Shown: positions 46,257 through 58,047, numbered from the stretch's first letter. The stretch: DNA of 64,000 bases from Diphasiastrum complanatum (GCA_029204225.1 MU831853.1:1-64000); one strand, 5' to 3'. The notes: generated from the letters alone by a model not told the origin. Program-made: numbers and translations.

Positions 46257-47940
46257 TTGGAGCTTGTTCATACAAACTTATGTGGTCCCATGCAAACTGA
46301 GTCTATAGGGGCCGCATCCTACTTCATGGTATTTGTAGATGAATTTTCCAGGAAAGTATGGATATACTTGCTTAAGTATAAGAGTCAAGCTTTTAAGTTC
46401 TTTACTCAGTTCAAATCACCTGTTGAGAAGCAAACAAGAAAGCAAATAAAGATTCTACGTTTAGATAAAGGAGGTGAGTTCATATCTACAGAGTTCCAAG
46501 AATTCTGCAAAGAACATGGAATCAAGAGACAATTTGCTTCGACTGATACACCACATCATAATGGAGTAGCCGAGAGAAAGAACAGGCCTATTGTGCAGAG
46601 TGCTCGAAGCATGCTGTGAGGTAAGAACCTCAAGAATCATTTGTGGGGCAAAGCAGTTTGTACAACAGTTTACTTACTTAACAGAAGTCCTACAAAAGCA
46701 GTTCTCAATCGAACTCCAGAAGAAGCGTTCACAAGTATAAAACCTAAAGTGGATCATCTACGAGTTTTTGGTTATATTGCATATGCTCATGTTCCTAAAG
46801 ATCATAGTCAAAAACTTGATTCAAAGGCAATCAAGTGTTTATTCCTTGGTTATGATGAGGAAGAGAAGGCATATCGCCTTCATAATCTTACCAGTAAGAA
46901 GGTGATTATGAGCTGGGATGCTGTGTTCGAAGAAAGTGAGTCTTCTAACCTAGAAGATCATGAGGAGGATGTATTTTCTTCTACATCAAAAACTCCTGTT
47001 ATAGATGATGTTAAGGAAAATACAGGTCCAAGTGATACAGCTTCTAAACAAATTATACCAAGGGTGAGTACACAAGTGGATCTTGGTAAACGAAAGGAAA
47101 GGTCAAGAGTATTTGATACTTATTCTCCTTCTACGTCAACTACAAAGAAGTTACCAAAATGGTATTGTGAGACTATATAAGATAGTCAAATGTTGGATGA
47201 GGGAGAATCGAGTCAACAAGGAGCTAAGAGATTGACACGTTCAGGTGGATACTATTGTGAAGCTGGTGAAGAAACGCATTATGCGTTTATGGCTTCAGTA
47301 TTGGATTCAGAGGATCCTTTATTTTATGAAGATGCTGCAAAGGAACAAGTTTGGAAGACTGCCATGGATGAGGAGTATAGTTCTATTATGAAAAACGAGA
47401 CATGGGATCTTGTTGAACTTCCAGCAGGTAAGAAACCAATTGGTTGCAAGTGGATCTATGAAATCTTTCACAAGAGTTTGATATGAAAGATTTGGAGAGA
47501 CTTCAGTATTGTTTGGGTATTGAAGTTTGGAGGTCAAAGGAAAATCTTTTCATATCACAAGCAAAGTATGCAAGAGAGTTACTCAAGAAGTTTAACATGC
47601 TTGATTGTAAGTCCATTTCTACACCTTATGATCCAGGTGTAAAGCTTACAAAAGAGGAAAATTCTGAAAGTGTGAATGAAACACTTTATAGGCGGCTTGT
47701 AGGTAGTCTTATCTATCTAACGACTACTCGACTAGACATTTCATATGCAGTGGGTATGGTGAATCAATTCATGTCTTTACCAAAAGTTTGTCATTGGAAA
47801 GCGGAAAGAGGATTTTGCGTTATGTCAAAGGGACACTCAGGTTTGGCATTTATTATGATAAAGGAACCAACATAGAACTTGAGGGTTTTGTTGATGCTGA
47901 CTGGGCAAGAAATGCAGAAGATAGAAGATCACTTCAACAA
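46257..47940 (+). pseudogene. Copia integrase, partial RT and RNase H (element F, 3' part)
   Basis: Integrase: ELVHTNLCGPMQTES, FVDEFSRKVWIYLL, HGIKRQFASTDTPHHNGVAERKNR, interrupted by one TGA at 46618, then MWGKAVCTTVYLLNRSPTKAV and VFGYIAYAHVPK through 47180. RT starts (EEYSSIMKNETWDLVELPAGKKPIGCKWIYEI) and jumps near 47464 directly to DMKDLERLQYCLGIEVW, so the catalytic core with YVDD is deleted. RNase H begins (GSLIYLTTTRLDISYAVG, VDADWARNAEDRRS) and ends near 47940 without the C-terminus. Confidence 0.85.
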
Positions 47941-47989
47941 TACTAGCGCGAGTCTAGAATGAAACAGAGGCAGTTTGGTCGCTTGGAGG

Positions 47990-48667
47990 AAACAGGTTAG
48001 GCAACCTCAAAAAAAGCATGAGTTGTAATGAAAGGAAGGAGCATGAAGCCAAATTGGCCCCCTCACAACCTCGTGCGTGCTTCTAAGGAAAAGTGCATTT
48101 AGCTCTTGCATATTTTTAGGAGCACTCAACAAATTGGTACAACGTTGTCACTATAGAATATTGGAATTGGAAAAATTGCAAACATGTGCTTCAAGAAGAG
48201 TTTACTCCACCTGATTTTGAAATGAGAGTAAGAGCTTGAAGACAAACAAAGGGTTCACTACAGGCTTACTTGGACAAGTTTATGCGAAATGCATTACCTA
48301 TTGTAGAGCATGTTGCCATGGACTAGACGGTCTATAGATAGTGAATACACAAGCTATGACTTTGAAAGTAATTGCCCAATACCTTTGCTTGAAATGGGCT
48401 TAAGGGATTGAATGAATTACGAGGACACTCTGGATCCATCGACATAGAGGAACTTAACTCGGTTAAAATAGAACAATAAGTAATATGGGTTGTTTTCCTC
48501 AAATAATGAACTTTGGTGCTCAAAGTTCGGGTGGGACAACTATGGCACAAAAAAGGAACATGCAAACTAGAGTAGCAATAAGTCATAGCAACAACCCACA
48601 CATGGCAAGCAACTTTCTTTGTGTTGCTTCAGTTGCCATTAGCCAAGTCATTCCTGGCAGACATGCA
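47990..48667 (+). pseudogene. Eroded gypsy-type gag remnant
   Basis: A frame near 48150-48320 reads EYWNWKNCKHVLQEEFTPPDFEMRVRA, then a stop, then QTKGSLQAYLDKFMRNALPIVEHVAMD. It looks like the capsid region of a gypsy Gag. Further stops follow, and the TRIM element inserts at 48668. Confidence 0.55.
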
Positions 48668-48697
48668 TGTTAGAAATCCATAAATCATAATATGAAT

Positions 48698-48769
48698 GGA
48701 CAGACTAGGATTCGAACCCAGGACCTCCCTCATACCGGATGGGATGCTCTACCACTAAGCTATCCGCCC
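48698..48769 (-). tRNA. tRNA-like sequence inside the TRIM 3' LTR
   Basis: 72 bases on the minus strand fold like a tRNA: a 7-bp acceptor (GGGCGGA with TCTGTCC, two G-U pairs), D arm GCTT/GAGC, and T arm CTGGG/CCTAG around TTCGAAT. Box A (TAGCTTAGTGG) and box B (GGTTCGAATCC) fit the RNA polymerase III consensus fully. The anticodon arm (CCCATCCGGTATGAGGG) pairs imperfectly, so this is probably a promoter-bearing relic rather than a working tRNA. Confidence 0.6.
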
Positions 48770-48937
48770 TGTTCGATAGTTCTCTCTAGAGTGTGGATTG
48801 ATATTCCAACACCCCCCCTCAAGCCACACTTGGTTGGGGTCCTAGTTGTCACCTGCCCCACAACTTGGGCCACCTAACCATGGCTTTGACACTTGGCTCT
48901 GATACCATGTTAGAAATCCATAAATCATAATATGGAT

Positions 48938-49009
48938 GGACAGACTAGGATTCGAACCCAGGACCTCCCTCATACCGGATGGGATGCTCTACCACTGAGC
49001 TATTCATCC
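48938..49009 (-). tRNA. tRNA-like sequence inside the TRIM 5' LTR
   Basis: The partner of the copy at 48698-48769, with the same box B and a box A of TAGCTCAGTGG. The acceptor 5' strand reads GGATGAA and pairs less well with TCTGTCC because of transitions. A transcript from this copy would begin inside the 5' LTR and run towards the primer site. Confidence 0.55.
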
Positions 49010-49056
49010 TGTTTGATGGTTCTCTCTAGAGTGTGGATTGATATTCCAACAATGCA

Positions 49057-49440
49057 AACACCCTCTGAGCTAGCAAGGCCCTTGATGATGCAAAAAAGAA
49101 GAGTTGAGATTGGACAATAGAAGATTATGAGGATGATCAAGATTGAAGCCTTACCCCTCTTCTCATGTTTCGAGCAATCCTTTGCCCGTTGACCCTTTTC
49201 CATGCATAAGAAGCAAAGTCCTTTTGAATCAGCTTTTGTTAACACCCTGTGACCCAACTTCCTCTTTTTTTTTTGGAAAGATGAAGTGTAAGATTTGACT
49301 TGTTTCTTACCACCTTTCTTGGGCAAAGTTGTTGGTATCTTGATTTTCCCTTTATTAATATGCGTTGGTGCTATTGTGTCATCATAAGTCTCAGCAAACA
49401 TAATATCATCATCTAGGGTTTTTAAATTATTACATCTAAC
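49057..49440 (-). pseudogene. Gag remnant with a damaged zinc knuckle
   Basis: A minus-strand frame reads MFAETYDDTIAPTHINKGK, a Lys-rich stretch, then CFLCMEKGQRAKDC, a CX2CX4(H->Q)X4C knuckle in which the zinc-binding His has become Gln. It is probably the nucleocapsid end of a gypsy-type Gag. The last third of the frame runs into the TRIM LTR and is not real. Confidence 0.55.
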
Positions 49441-49492
49441 TTTGTTTTGGTAGTCTCACGAGAGACCACTAACAAAGAAGGAATGTGAAATC

Positions 49493-50090
49493 TGTTAGAT
49501 TTCATTCTTGAAATCATTTGTAATGTGGAACCAATTTTATGTATAGTCCTGCCACATGGATAATAACGCATTCTATTAGGGCTGTGCCATCAAAAACTAC
49601 AAAGAGATTATTTGATCAGGTTAGTTTTTAAGTGGAATCAAGTTGTTAAGAAGTTCATCATTCTTCTTCTCCTCTTTGTTCCGCCATAGGCGTAAATTGA
49701 TTGTTAATAAGTTATCGCGATAACAGTATCTGTAAGAGTGGAATTTATAGCAGAGTAAGATGCGCTATTATCGTAGTGCAATCAGAGTAGTCAACGGAAG
49801 CATTTAGCTACCGTAATTCAGTATTCATCAATACAAGTTATTTTCGACACATTTTTGTCTTGTTCTACTGTTTCTGTTATTCACGCTTATTATGATCCGA
49901 GTTTTGATTCTTTTAATACTGGCAAACGATCTGTTCTTCATTCATTTTCCGCACTTGTGAATGATAATATAGTCGTACTTGTGATAGTAGCGAATCACTT
50001 TTGTTATTACATTAACTATCGCTGCTACTATCAACTATCTAGCTGACAATCACTGTCGAATAGTTACTAATGTACAACTTATTTTTTCCA
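49493..50090 (+). repeat. 5' LTR of copia element H, with tRNA-Met primer site
   Basis: Starts TGTTAGATTTC and ends near TTTTTTCCA. TTGGTATCAGAGC at 50093-50105 follows two bases later and is the initiator tRNA-Met primer site. The LTR is about 600 bp; no 3' partner is seen. Confidence 0.75.
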
Positions 50091-50199
50091 AGTTGGTATC
50101 AGAGCTTTGTTGCTAGTTCAAGAGCTAGATATTTAGTCTAAATATAAATGCGTATTTGCTAGTTTTAATATCTAAATCAGATTTTGTCTACGAAGGATG

Positions 50200-52520
50200 T
50201 GTCATCTTCAAATTCTATTGAGAAGTTGGATGGCAACAAGTATCACTAGTGGAAATTCAAAATGAGGGTGATCCTACAAGCGAAAGAGCTTTGGGAAGTT
50301 GTCGAAGGTACCAAATGGAAGCAGAAGGATGGGAAGGCTTTCACCCTTAATCACTCTCAACATCAGAGATAATCACATCACAGTCATATTTGAAGTGCTC
50401 GAACTTTGTTGGAGCTTGGAATATTCTCAACATTGTCTATGACATTAGAGATGTGACTACCAAACTTTACCTGAGGAAAAAGTTTTTCTCATTTAAAATG
50501 GCTAATTCATATTCGATTCGATTATGAATCATTTGAACAACTTAAAAAATCTTCTTGAGCAAATGTCTGCAAGTGTGTTGTGTAGAAATCAACGATGTAG
50601 ATGTTGTCATGACTCTTCTATCGAGCCTTTCTGACACGTACGAAAATTGGGTAATCATTATGTCCGTCCACTCAACAAGGTCTTACATTAGCAAGAGTTT
50701 CGTCTATGCTATTGCAAGAAGAGATACGAAGAAATGGATCTTCATTCTCCCATTCGGCACCAGAATCAAAAGTTCTTTATTCAAAGAAATTCGATAAGAA
50801 AAAGACGTCGAAGATTGTATGTAAAGTATGAAAGTCGAATGATAATTCAAATTCAGAACAAGGTAAAAGCTTGAGAACTCAGCTTCATCAAAATCAAAGC
50901 TGTTTTGTAGATATTGCAAATGGACCGAACATTTACTGGAGGCGAATCCTCAAATCAAAAAAGCAACAACAGCAGTAAAAATATGCTAATGCAGCAGAAG
51001 GTTTGAAAGACTTCAAAAAAGAAGCCGATGAAGCAGCATTTATGGCAAATGGAAACAGACAGGATTCAGGTGCTACTCATCACACGACAAGCCAACAAAA
51101 TTGGTTTTATGAGTACAGTCAAGCTACGACTCAAAGGTATATCTCATTGGACGATTGTAGTACTCACAGTATTGACGGTGTAGGCACTGTCAAATTGCAA
51201 TTTTGAGATGGTACTATTCTTATTCCAAATGCTCTTCATGATCCAAATCTTACCAAAAATCTACTTTCTATAAGTAGAATAGCTGATTTGGGCCACAAAG
51301 TCGAATTTGATACTAATACTTGTTAGATATTAGACAAAAGCAAAAGGGTACTTGCACTCAGAAAGAGGCAAGGCAATCTTTACAAGCTTAGTTATTGCAA
51401 TGCTTTGACTGTTCAGGCTCTATCTACTTCTACTTTAGGAGATAGAGATTTACTATGCCGCATAACAGATTGGGTCATTTTACTTGTCTTAGAAGTATGT
51501 AGACTAAAAGGATTGTTCGAGATCTCGACTACGACAATAAATCAGATCGTACAATCTGTTGAAGCTGTATTTTAGCCAAGCATGCTAGAAATCTATTGTG
51601 AGGCAATTTCTAGTCTAGATGCAGATCAGTGGACATCAGCGCTGCACAAAGAGTATCAATCTCTTATTAAGAACCAGAAATGGACTGTTACAGACCTGCT
51701 AGTTGGTATAAATATTTGGGTTTATCGAATCAAGTACAAAGTTGATGGATCAGTTGATCGATAGAAGGCAAGGCTTGTTGTTAGAGGATTTTCTCAAAAA
51801 CAACATTTTTACATGGTGTGATCGAAAAGACATTTATGTCTCAACCTGAAGGCTACGAGTTGGAGGGTAACACCCATCAAGTATGCAAGGTTCAAAAAGC
51901 TCTTTATGGGCTTAAACAGTTGTCTCATGTTTGGTTTCATCCAAATTCTTTATTCAGCAAGATACCAAGTTCAAGAACAGTTGAATCCTGAAGGATGTCA
52001 AAACATGTTATTGAAGGAATTTGACATGATAGATTTAGGGGAGGCCCATTTTTGCCTTGCCATACAGATTTTCAGAGATCGTGCTCATAGATTGATCTAT
52101 ATCAGTCAATGTAGATACATTCATGATTTGTTGTTCAAACATCAAATGGCCAATTGCAAACCAGCCAAAACTCCAATGGATCCAGGATTGAAATATTTGA
52201 AAGACCAATGTCCCTAGTCTTTTGAAGAAGTCGAGTAGATGAAACAGTATCCTTATCATTCTATTATTGGCTCTCTCATGTATGCTATGATTTGTACTAG
52301 ACCTGACATTGCTTATTCAATCAGTACACTTGGCTAATATATGTCGAATCCAGGTTTCATTCATTGGAAAGCTCTAGAGTTCTTCGATATTTACAGTCAA
52401 CATAGAATTATTGCATTTGTTATGGTGGAAATTTGAATGATGATTCGAATACCCGGGTTAATCTTCTTCAAGGTTTTATAGATGCAAATTGGGCTGGAGA
52501 TGTTGCCATCGTGCAAAGGG
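50200..52520 (+). pseudogene. Copia gag, protease, RT and RNase H remnant (element H)
   Basis: Gag: EKLDGNKYH*WKFKMRVILQAKELWEVVEGTKW, broken by frameshifts, ending near an eroded knuckle. Protease: DSGATHHTTSQQNWF near 51063, then LTKNLLSISRIADLGHKVEFD. Integrase is missing. RT restarts near 51600 (ALHKEYQSLIKNQKWTV, YRIKYKVDGSVDR), lacks YVDD, and continues with FDMIDLGEAHFCLAIQIF and a frame that ends near 52215. RNase H follows (YPYHSIIGSLMYAMICTRPDIAYSIST). The element is related to families A and B but more decayed. Confidence 0.8.
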
Positions 52521-53866
52521 CTTTACTCATGAGAAATTCATGTAAGGCCATGAAACTTATGCCACCATTGGGAGAGGGGGAAGGAAAGAACTAGTTCAAG
52601 CCATCATAAAGGTGAAGCTATAGAGAAATATCAGTCGAGAATCAAAGAATAGATGAGAAACCCGTGTGGGAAAGAGATGACCATTCTTCTTGTAGTTTTT
52701 CTTGCTGGCAACAACCATGCTGAAAAAAATTCAGCCATTTGAGGAATTTTCAACCATTTTGAAGAGAGTCAACAAGAAAAAAAGCCTCAGTGGGAGGAGA
52801 TTCAGCTAGCGTGAATGTGTAAATCTGAACAAAGCTAACCAACCATTGTGGGAATTTGAAGCTACTATTTAGTGGTGAATAGCCAGCTCTTTTTGAAATA
52901 ACCAAGTAAATTCCTTATTAGTTAACTATATCTATAGGATGCACTCAATGATATTCTAACATTTGCTAGTTTATGACTAGTTAAGTATATCAGCAGTGAG
53001 TTCTTGTCTCTTGGAGCGATCAACAGTCTGTAGCTGCAACCAATGACCCACTATGATCTTCCAGAAAGCTACTGGTGCCATGATCTACCTTCAACAGCAG
53101 CGATGAAATACCTAGAACTTTGATTGGTGAAGCTTACTTCTCTAGTCAAGTTCACACTTTCCGGTCTTAGTACATTGAGAAAAGCCTCTTTGCTAAATTA
53201 TTGTCTGATCCTAGAACACAACCACAATTCATTGTAGAAGTCTCAGAAGTCTAAAAGTCATCACTCCCTTGTTGAATAGAATCTCATCACGCCCTTGTGG
53301 AATAGAATTTGTTTATCTGGGATTGGGTCTCCATCTTGACGCCTCTATTTTTGTCAATGGCGTGTGGTGATTTAGCCGTTTGAGCTATTTAAGATGTTCA
53401 TCTTGTTCATCTGAGTAGTACCTGTGCTTGAGAATGTTGTTTAATGTTCTGTTGCTCGAGCTGTTGTTATGAACAATATGTCTTATATTGTAGTTTAACT
53501 ATGGGAATTTGGTTGAGTGTTGCCATAACTTAGCTGTTTTTTAGTATTTTCACATCATCTCTCTTGTTATAAGACTCAGGAATCTTGGCCCACAAAATCC
53601 TCTTAAATGTACATTGTTTAGTTGCAGTCATCCTATTTTTTTGGGGTGGTTTTGGCAACCTGGGACGTCTGCATGTACTTATCAGGCACTTAAACTTAAC
53701 TATAAGAGTTTGACTCTATGCGAGATGTGTTAATTTCCTTCTTGCTGACTCATTTGCATATGAAATTTCAGATTTTATCCAAAAATAGACAGTTTTGCTT
53801 TGCAGCCTTTTCAACTGATAAATTTTGAGACACAGTTTTGTTCTGTTTGTTCCGTCTGTTTTGCAG
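52521..53866. other. Upstream region of the SINAT-type gene
   Basis: No coding region is supported. It may contain the promoter and an upstream untranslated exon and intron. A polypyrimidine stretch followed by TTTTGCAG at 53859-53866 looks like a splice acceptor just before the leader exon. Confidence 0.4.
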
Positions 53867-54110
53867 GGTGAAAAAATTTCAAATCATGTTCGAATGTGTA
53901 TAATCGATTCTTCAAGCATCAGTACTGGTGGTGTTTGGCCATCTTTTTCTAGAGCTTCATGTGTTCGGTCAGATGAGCATTAGAACATGCTGTCCATGAC
54001 ACATGCACTACTTGACGCCACATGATTTCCAGTACTGCTAGAGAAGGCTATTGGACTGTTTTGGTGCAGGACTGGATACAGTTGTAAAGCGAGACTAAGT
54101 GTTTATATTT
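53867..54110 (+). other. Putative 5' UTR of the SINAT-type gene
   Basis: Lies between a candidate splice acceptor (CAG ending at 53866) and the start codon at 54111. It is not required for the coding model and is proposed only from the acceptor-like signal and position. Confidence 0.35.
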
Positions 54111-54320
54111 ATGGCGCCTGGAACATTTTATTTGGATGTCCCTGAATCTCCTTCAGAAAATGAAGTTGACTCAACCATTCTAGATGCTGAAACAATTGTT
54201 TCATCTAAAGCTCCTTTGCCACTGTCAGGAGGAAAGTCTGGGACGTCCCCGACTAGCAGTGTCCATGAGCTTCTGGAATGTCCTGTATGCACAAATTCAA
54301 TGTACCCTCCTATTCATCAG
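54111..54320 (+). CDS. SINAT-type RING E3 ubiquitin ligase, exon 1
   Basis: Seventy codons from ATG 54111 (MAPGTFYLDVPESPSE). The frame is open four codons further upstream, but that first codon is GTG, so 54111 is the start. It encodes the variable acidic/Ser N-terminus and the first two zinc ligands of the RING finger, Cys57 and Cys60 (ELLECPVCTNSMYPPIHQ). It ends in CAG before a GT donor at 54321, in phase 0. SINAT proteins are plant homologues of Drosophila Seven in absentia. They dimerise and ubiquitinate targets for proteasomal degradation, for example in auxin, autophagy and light signalling. Exons at 57661 and 58219 complete a 305-residue protein, the usual family length. Confidence 0.93.
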
Positions 54321-55020
54321 GTTTTTTCTGCTCTTTTTTGCATGTCTTTTTTTGGGTGTTATGGTAGTTACAGCTTGCAATGGAGGACACGTGAAGAATA
54401 TTGTTCATCCTGCTTCTTGTGAATTTTCTTCCTACCAGGTACAGAGCTTGCTGACTATTTTCCTTTACCATACTAGGTCTAGCTTGTATGTAATGTCAGA
54501 TTTACATATGTTGTCAGTAACCTTTGAAACACTTTATTTAAGCACAGGTCCTAGAAAATTTTCTGTGCTTGTGTATTCCGTTGCTTCAACAATTTACAAA
54601 GAAGGATCGTCAGAAATAAGCTTCAGTATGCATAAGTAAGATAAAAGGTATGAACATGAATAAGTGGAGCATGTGTAGTGCAGTAAATTGCAGACCCTCC
54701 TAAAATAAGGACTACATATGAGTCTTCTAGAAACAATTCAATTACCAGAGTGAACTGTCTAATGAGTCAAATGACTTCTAGGAGCTTTGTGGAGCTCCTT
54801 TATACTGTCCAGGGACCTCTAAGAGATTCGCCTAGGACAGGAATAATCAGGGACCCAAGGACCTGCCAAAACTCTAACCCAAGTCGGTTAATGATCATGA
54901 CTTAGAATTCCAAGTAAGAACTCAAAGTTATGCCCCTAATGACAGAAACATTGTTCTCAATATTGGGCCAAATATAGAGAGTAATGTCAAAGAGCAATGC
55001 TGAACAATCCACCAAAATGT

Positions 55021-55225
55021 AAACCTTTCTCAGCCTTTTGGCTAAGATCAAGAGTAGTTTCTGGATTCTGTTGTTCTTATCAGTTTAATAGCTGATACGA
55101 GACCCAATGGGTCTCACACTATTGATCTAACTTGTTTTCAGGTTTGCAGGCTCGTTAGGTAGTTTGATACCCGAGCTCGCCTGTGTGGTTTTGTATTGCA
55201 CTACCTCAAAGCCCGACACAGCCAA
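55021..55225 (+). pseudogene. U2 snRNA pseudogene in the first coding intron of the SINAT-type gene
   Basis: The start (CCTTTCTCAGCCTTTTGGC, then TAAGATCAAG) and TTCTTATCAGTTTAATA...CTGATA follow the 5' half of plant U2 snRNA closely. A later TATTGCACTACCTCAAAGCCC resembles the 3' terminal stem-loop. A 10-base insertion and a GTAGTA to GTAGTT change hit the branch-point recognition site, and the Sm-binding site is not recognisable. No plant snRNA upstream element is visible. It is therefore called a pseudogene rather than a working U2 gene. Confidence 0.75.
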
Positions 55226-56805
55226 TCCCTCCTTGAGGCAACCCCTTCAAATCAAACTATGTACATTGGCATTTATGTGCTCACTAAGTTTGAAAGATCA
55301 TAGGACTGAATGGTCGCAGCAAGAGTTTGAGCCTCTCGTCCTGTAACAACCAAGTATGAGCAAATGCATTACTACACTCCTATGTGCCGTCATCAATAGG
55401 CCAACCAAATATCTTATCTAGCACCATTGCTGATTATTTTGAACCTGGAGTAGCTGGCATGAGAGGAAACTACTCTGGATGATCTGGGCATCTTAGGAGC
55501 ATAAGCCTCATTAGACCCAATAGCAACACAAAGCAAACACGCATGGAAAGGATCACATTCTCCAGTAGTAGCAAGTAGCATGGGATAATGAGCAACATGA
55601 CACATATGTCGTAGAATACAATAAAAAGACCATAGTAGCGTGGAATATGTTTGTCTGAGACTAGATTTGGACAAACTTTTTTCATGCAAGATGAACCATA
55701 GAAAAATTTCATGTCTCTAAATTCTACATAGCTAGTGTCTTCTTTATCAGTCTTATATTGCTACTAGATTCTTTGTAAGCGATTGTGCATGAATATTGAG
55801 ATTTCGCGCGTCAGAAAGGAGGCCATGCAAATTGGTAGGTGTATCATTAAGTTACATTTGGAATGCATGGTATGACAAGACAATATTGTATATGGAGGAC
55901 AAAAGATCCTCATCAACTCTTCTTAACCTTGCTTGCAATTATGGATTTAGGCGAACTATGTGACTTGAAGATATCGGAAATGAATATGCATGCAAATTGC
56001 TATTTTGGCATAACAGTTCATATAGTCTATTAACTATAACTATTCTACATTTTAAACATTATAACTAAAAGTAACTGGCCAAGGCATGACAACTAATTTT
56101 TTGCCAAAAATGAGAGGTGACTCGTATTTGTGTCCTAATAGTCGATCTTGCTTGAATTGACCTCTCATGGTTGATTATTCCTAGATACACAAGCTTTGTC
56201 CTCATAATCATTGGAAGACGAAAATGAAGAAATCAATAATGTGCAATATTGTATGGTTGAAGTATCCAAGTCTGCAAGGGTTTACAAAATGTAGCTCGAC
56301 AGGATCTCGGTTGTCTACTTCGATATTTACAATGCCTCTAGCATCTTGTTTCTTCATAAAATTTGTTGCTTTTGCATTATTCTATTACTCCAAATTGTTG
56401 AATAACCAATCCTCTTATAGGCACCAATGCATTGATAAGAATGGTGAATTCTGCATTCATTTTTAAAAATACCAAAAAGGTCATCTTTGTTATAGACAAA
56501 CATAGACCTAACAGATCCAAAATTATCATCAAACATAATCTGCCTCTAGACAATGTTCGTTCTCAATAATCATCAAGAGATTGTGATTTTTCTTCAAAGT
56601 TTTTGAAGATAGCCTTCCTTGCAAAACAATACATTTATTTTTGCTTTTCAGTAGCAACGAAGTTGCAAACATCGAGATGCATGAAACTTTGTAATTCCAG
56701 GATCTCAAGAATTACATCAGAAATAAAATCTCCAAAAGGGATCCGCACTGTCAACTGTATTATCTGAACCCACCTGATTGATTAGCAGCCAAGCATGATC
56801 GTCTA

Positions 56806-57165
56806 TCAATTGCATGAGGTGATGAAGGAAATTTTCCATTGTACTTTGAGCTATCAAGGATTAGGAAAGGTTAACGTACTTATGAAAGGATGATATGTCG
56901 ATCATCCAAATATCTTGAACACAAACTTTTCCTGAATGATTGTCTATCAATTGCATTCTATGATCTAGATGTTGGCTATTTGAAAGTCTAAGGGACTTTT
57001 GACTTCCAAAATCACTGTGAAACTTCATTGTCATTGCATGAAGTGATGAAGGAAATTCTCCATTGTACTTTGAGCTCTCAAGGATTAGGAGAGGTTAGCG
57101 TATTTATGAAAGCATGATATGTCGATCATCTATATATCTTCAACACAAACTTTTCCTGAATGATG
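56806..57165. repeat. Imperfect direct duplication inside the SINAT intron
   Basis: Segments at about 56812-56945 and 57035-57165 share about 130 bp with minor changes (for example GATGAAGGAAATT, CCATTGTACTTTGAGCT, ACACAAACTTTTCCTGAATG). No coding content is seen. Confidence 0.75.
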
Positions 57166-57660
57166 GAATTAACTTCGATTCTAGAGGCATAATCAAGAAT
57201 CTCCATGTTGAAATGGAAATAATAGTTTTACTGAAATCATTTTCTAGTTCATAGTAAATAGTATCATCCAGTAGGCTTGATTCAACATCATAATGAGAAA
57301 TCTCAGAGTAGGCTTTTTGTTCCTCTAAAAGGTTTCTGTTTCTCACCAATATAATAATCACCTTCATCAACTTGGCTGATTATGCACTGTTGATCAGATC
57401 AAAGGATTAGCCTCTATTGTACCTAATATAATCCATGATCCATGTGCTGATGAAGATTTTCACCAAAAATTTGGAATGTAAGATAGATAAATTAATCTGC
57501 CCAAAGATCTTCGTTATCCTTTTGATGGCAATGTGCTTTGGATTTCTCTGGAGAAATTGATCGATTTTTTTCCTCTTTGATATAATCATATGCAACTTGT
57601 CAAAAAAATTTCATGTCGTTGTTGGTTGGTAGCATTGACCTTCTTTCTATTCCTTTGCAG

Positions 57661-58047
57661 TGTCCCAATGGTCATACTTTATGTTCAACTTGCAAGGTGA
57701 GGGTACACAATCGATGTCCCACTTGCAGATATGAACTTGGAAACATCAGATGCTTGGCTTTAGAGAAAGTTGCTGAGTCTTTGGAACTTCCTTGCCGATA
57801 CCATAGTCTTGGTTGTCCTGATATATTTCCTTACTACAGTAAACTGGAGCATGAAGCTCAATGCAGTTTTAGGCCTTATAACTGTCCTTATGCTGGTTCA
57901 GAATGTTCGGTAACAGGTGATATTGTGACTTTGGTGGCACATCTAAGAGATGACCACAAAGTTGACATGCACAATGGCTGCACTTTCAACCATCGCTATG
58001 TTAAATCAAATCCGCAAGAGGTTGAAAATGCAACATGGATGTTAACA
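57661..58047 (+). CDS. SINAT-type RING E3 ubiquitin ligase, exon 2
   Basis: 129 codons after an acceptor TTTGCAG at 57660, in phase 0. It completes the C3HC4 RING (CPNGHTLCSTCKVRVHNRCPTC gives Cys71, His75, Cys78, Cys81, Cys89, Cys92). It then encodes the SIAH-type double zinc finger (LPCRYHSLGCPDIFPYYSKLEHEAQC and CPYAGSECSV...AHLRDDH) and the first part of the substrate-binding domain. It ends with ...ENATWMLT before GTAAGT at 58048. The exon 1/exon 2 join falls inside the RING, and the 3340-bp intron between them holds a U2 pseudogene and a tandem duplication. Confidence 0.95.

Larger units (their letters stand above)
48668..49051 (-). mobile_element. Complete TRIM element with tRNA-like LTRs
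   Basis: 384 bp with two 144-bp LTRs (48668-48811 and 48908-49051) that begin TGTTAGAAATCC and end ATTCCAACA on the plus strand. The LTRs differ at seven sites, all transitions. The element is flanked by a perfect 5-bp target duplication ATGCA (48663-48667 and 49052-49056). On the minus strand a primer binding site TGGTATCAGAGCC (48895-48907) directly follows the 5' LTR, and a polypurine tract (TTGAGGGGGGG, 48812-48822) directly precedes the 3' LTR. The internal region is only 96 bp and codes for nothing. Each LTR contains a tRNA-like sequence in the element's sense direction. This is a terminal-repeat retrotransposon in miniature that depends on proteins from other elements. Confidence 0.93.

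Noticed and set aside
48698..48769. A genuine host tRNA gene
   Set aside because: The anticodon arm pairs poorly and the sequence is embedded in both LTRs of a TRIM, so a working tRNA is unlikely.
48692..48877. Short plus-strand frames reading MNGQTRIRTQDLPHTGWDALPL
   Set aside because: They are antisense to the tRNA-like part of the TRIM LTR; the repeated peptide reflects the two LTR copies.
54184..54639. 151-codon plus-strand frame over SINAT exon 1
   Set aside because: It is an out-of-frame shadow of exon 1 that reads through into the intron.
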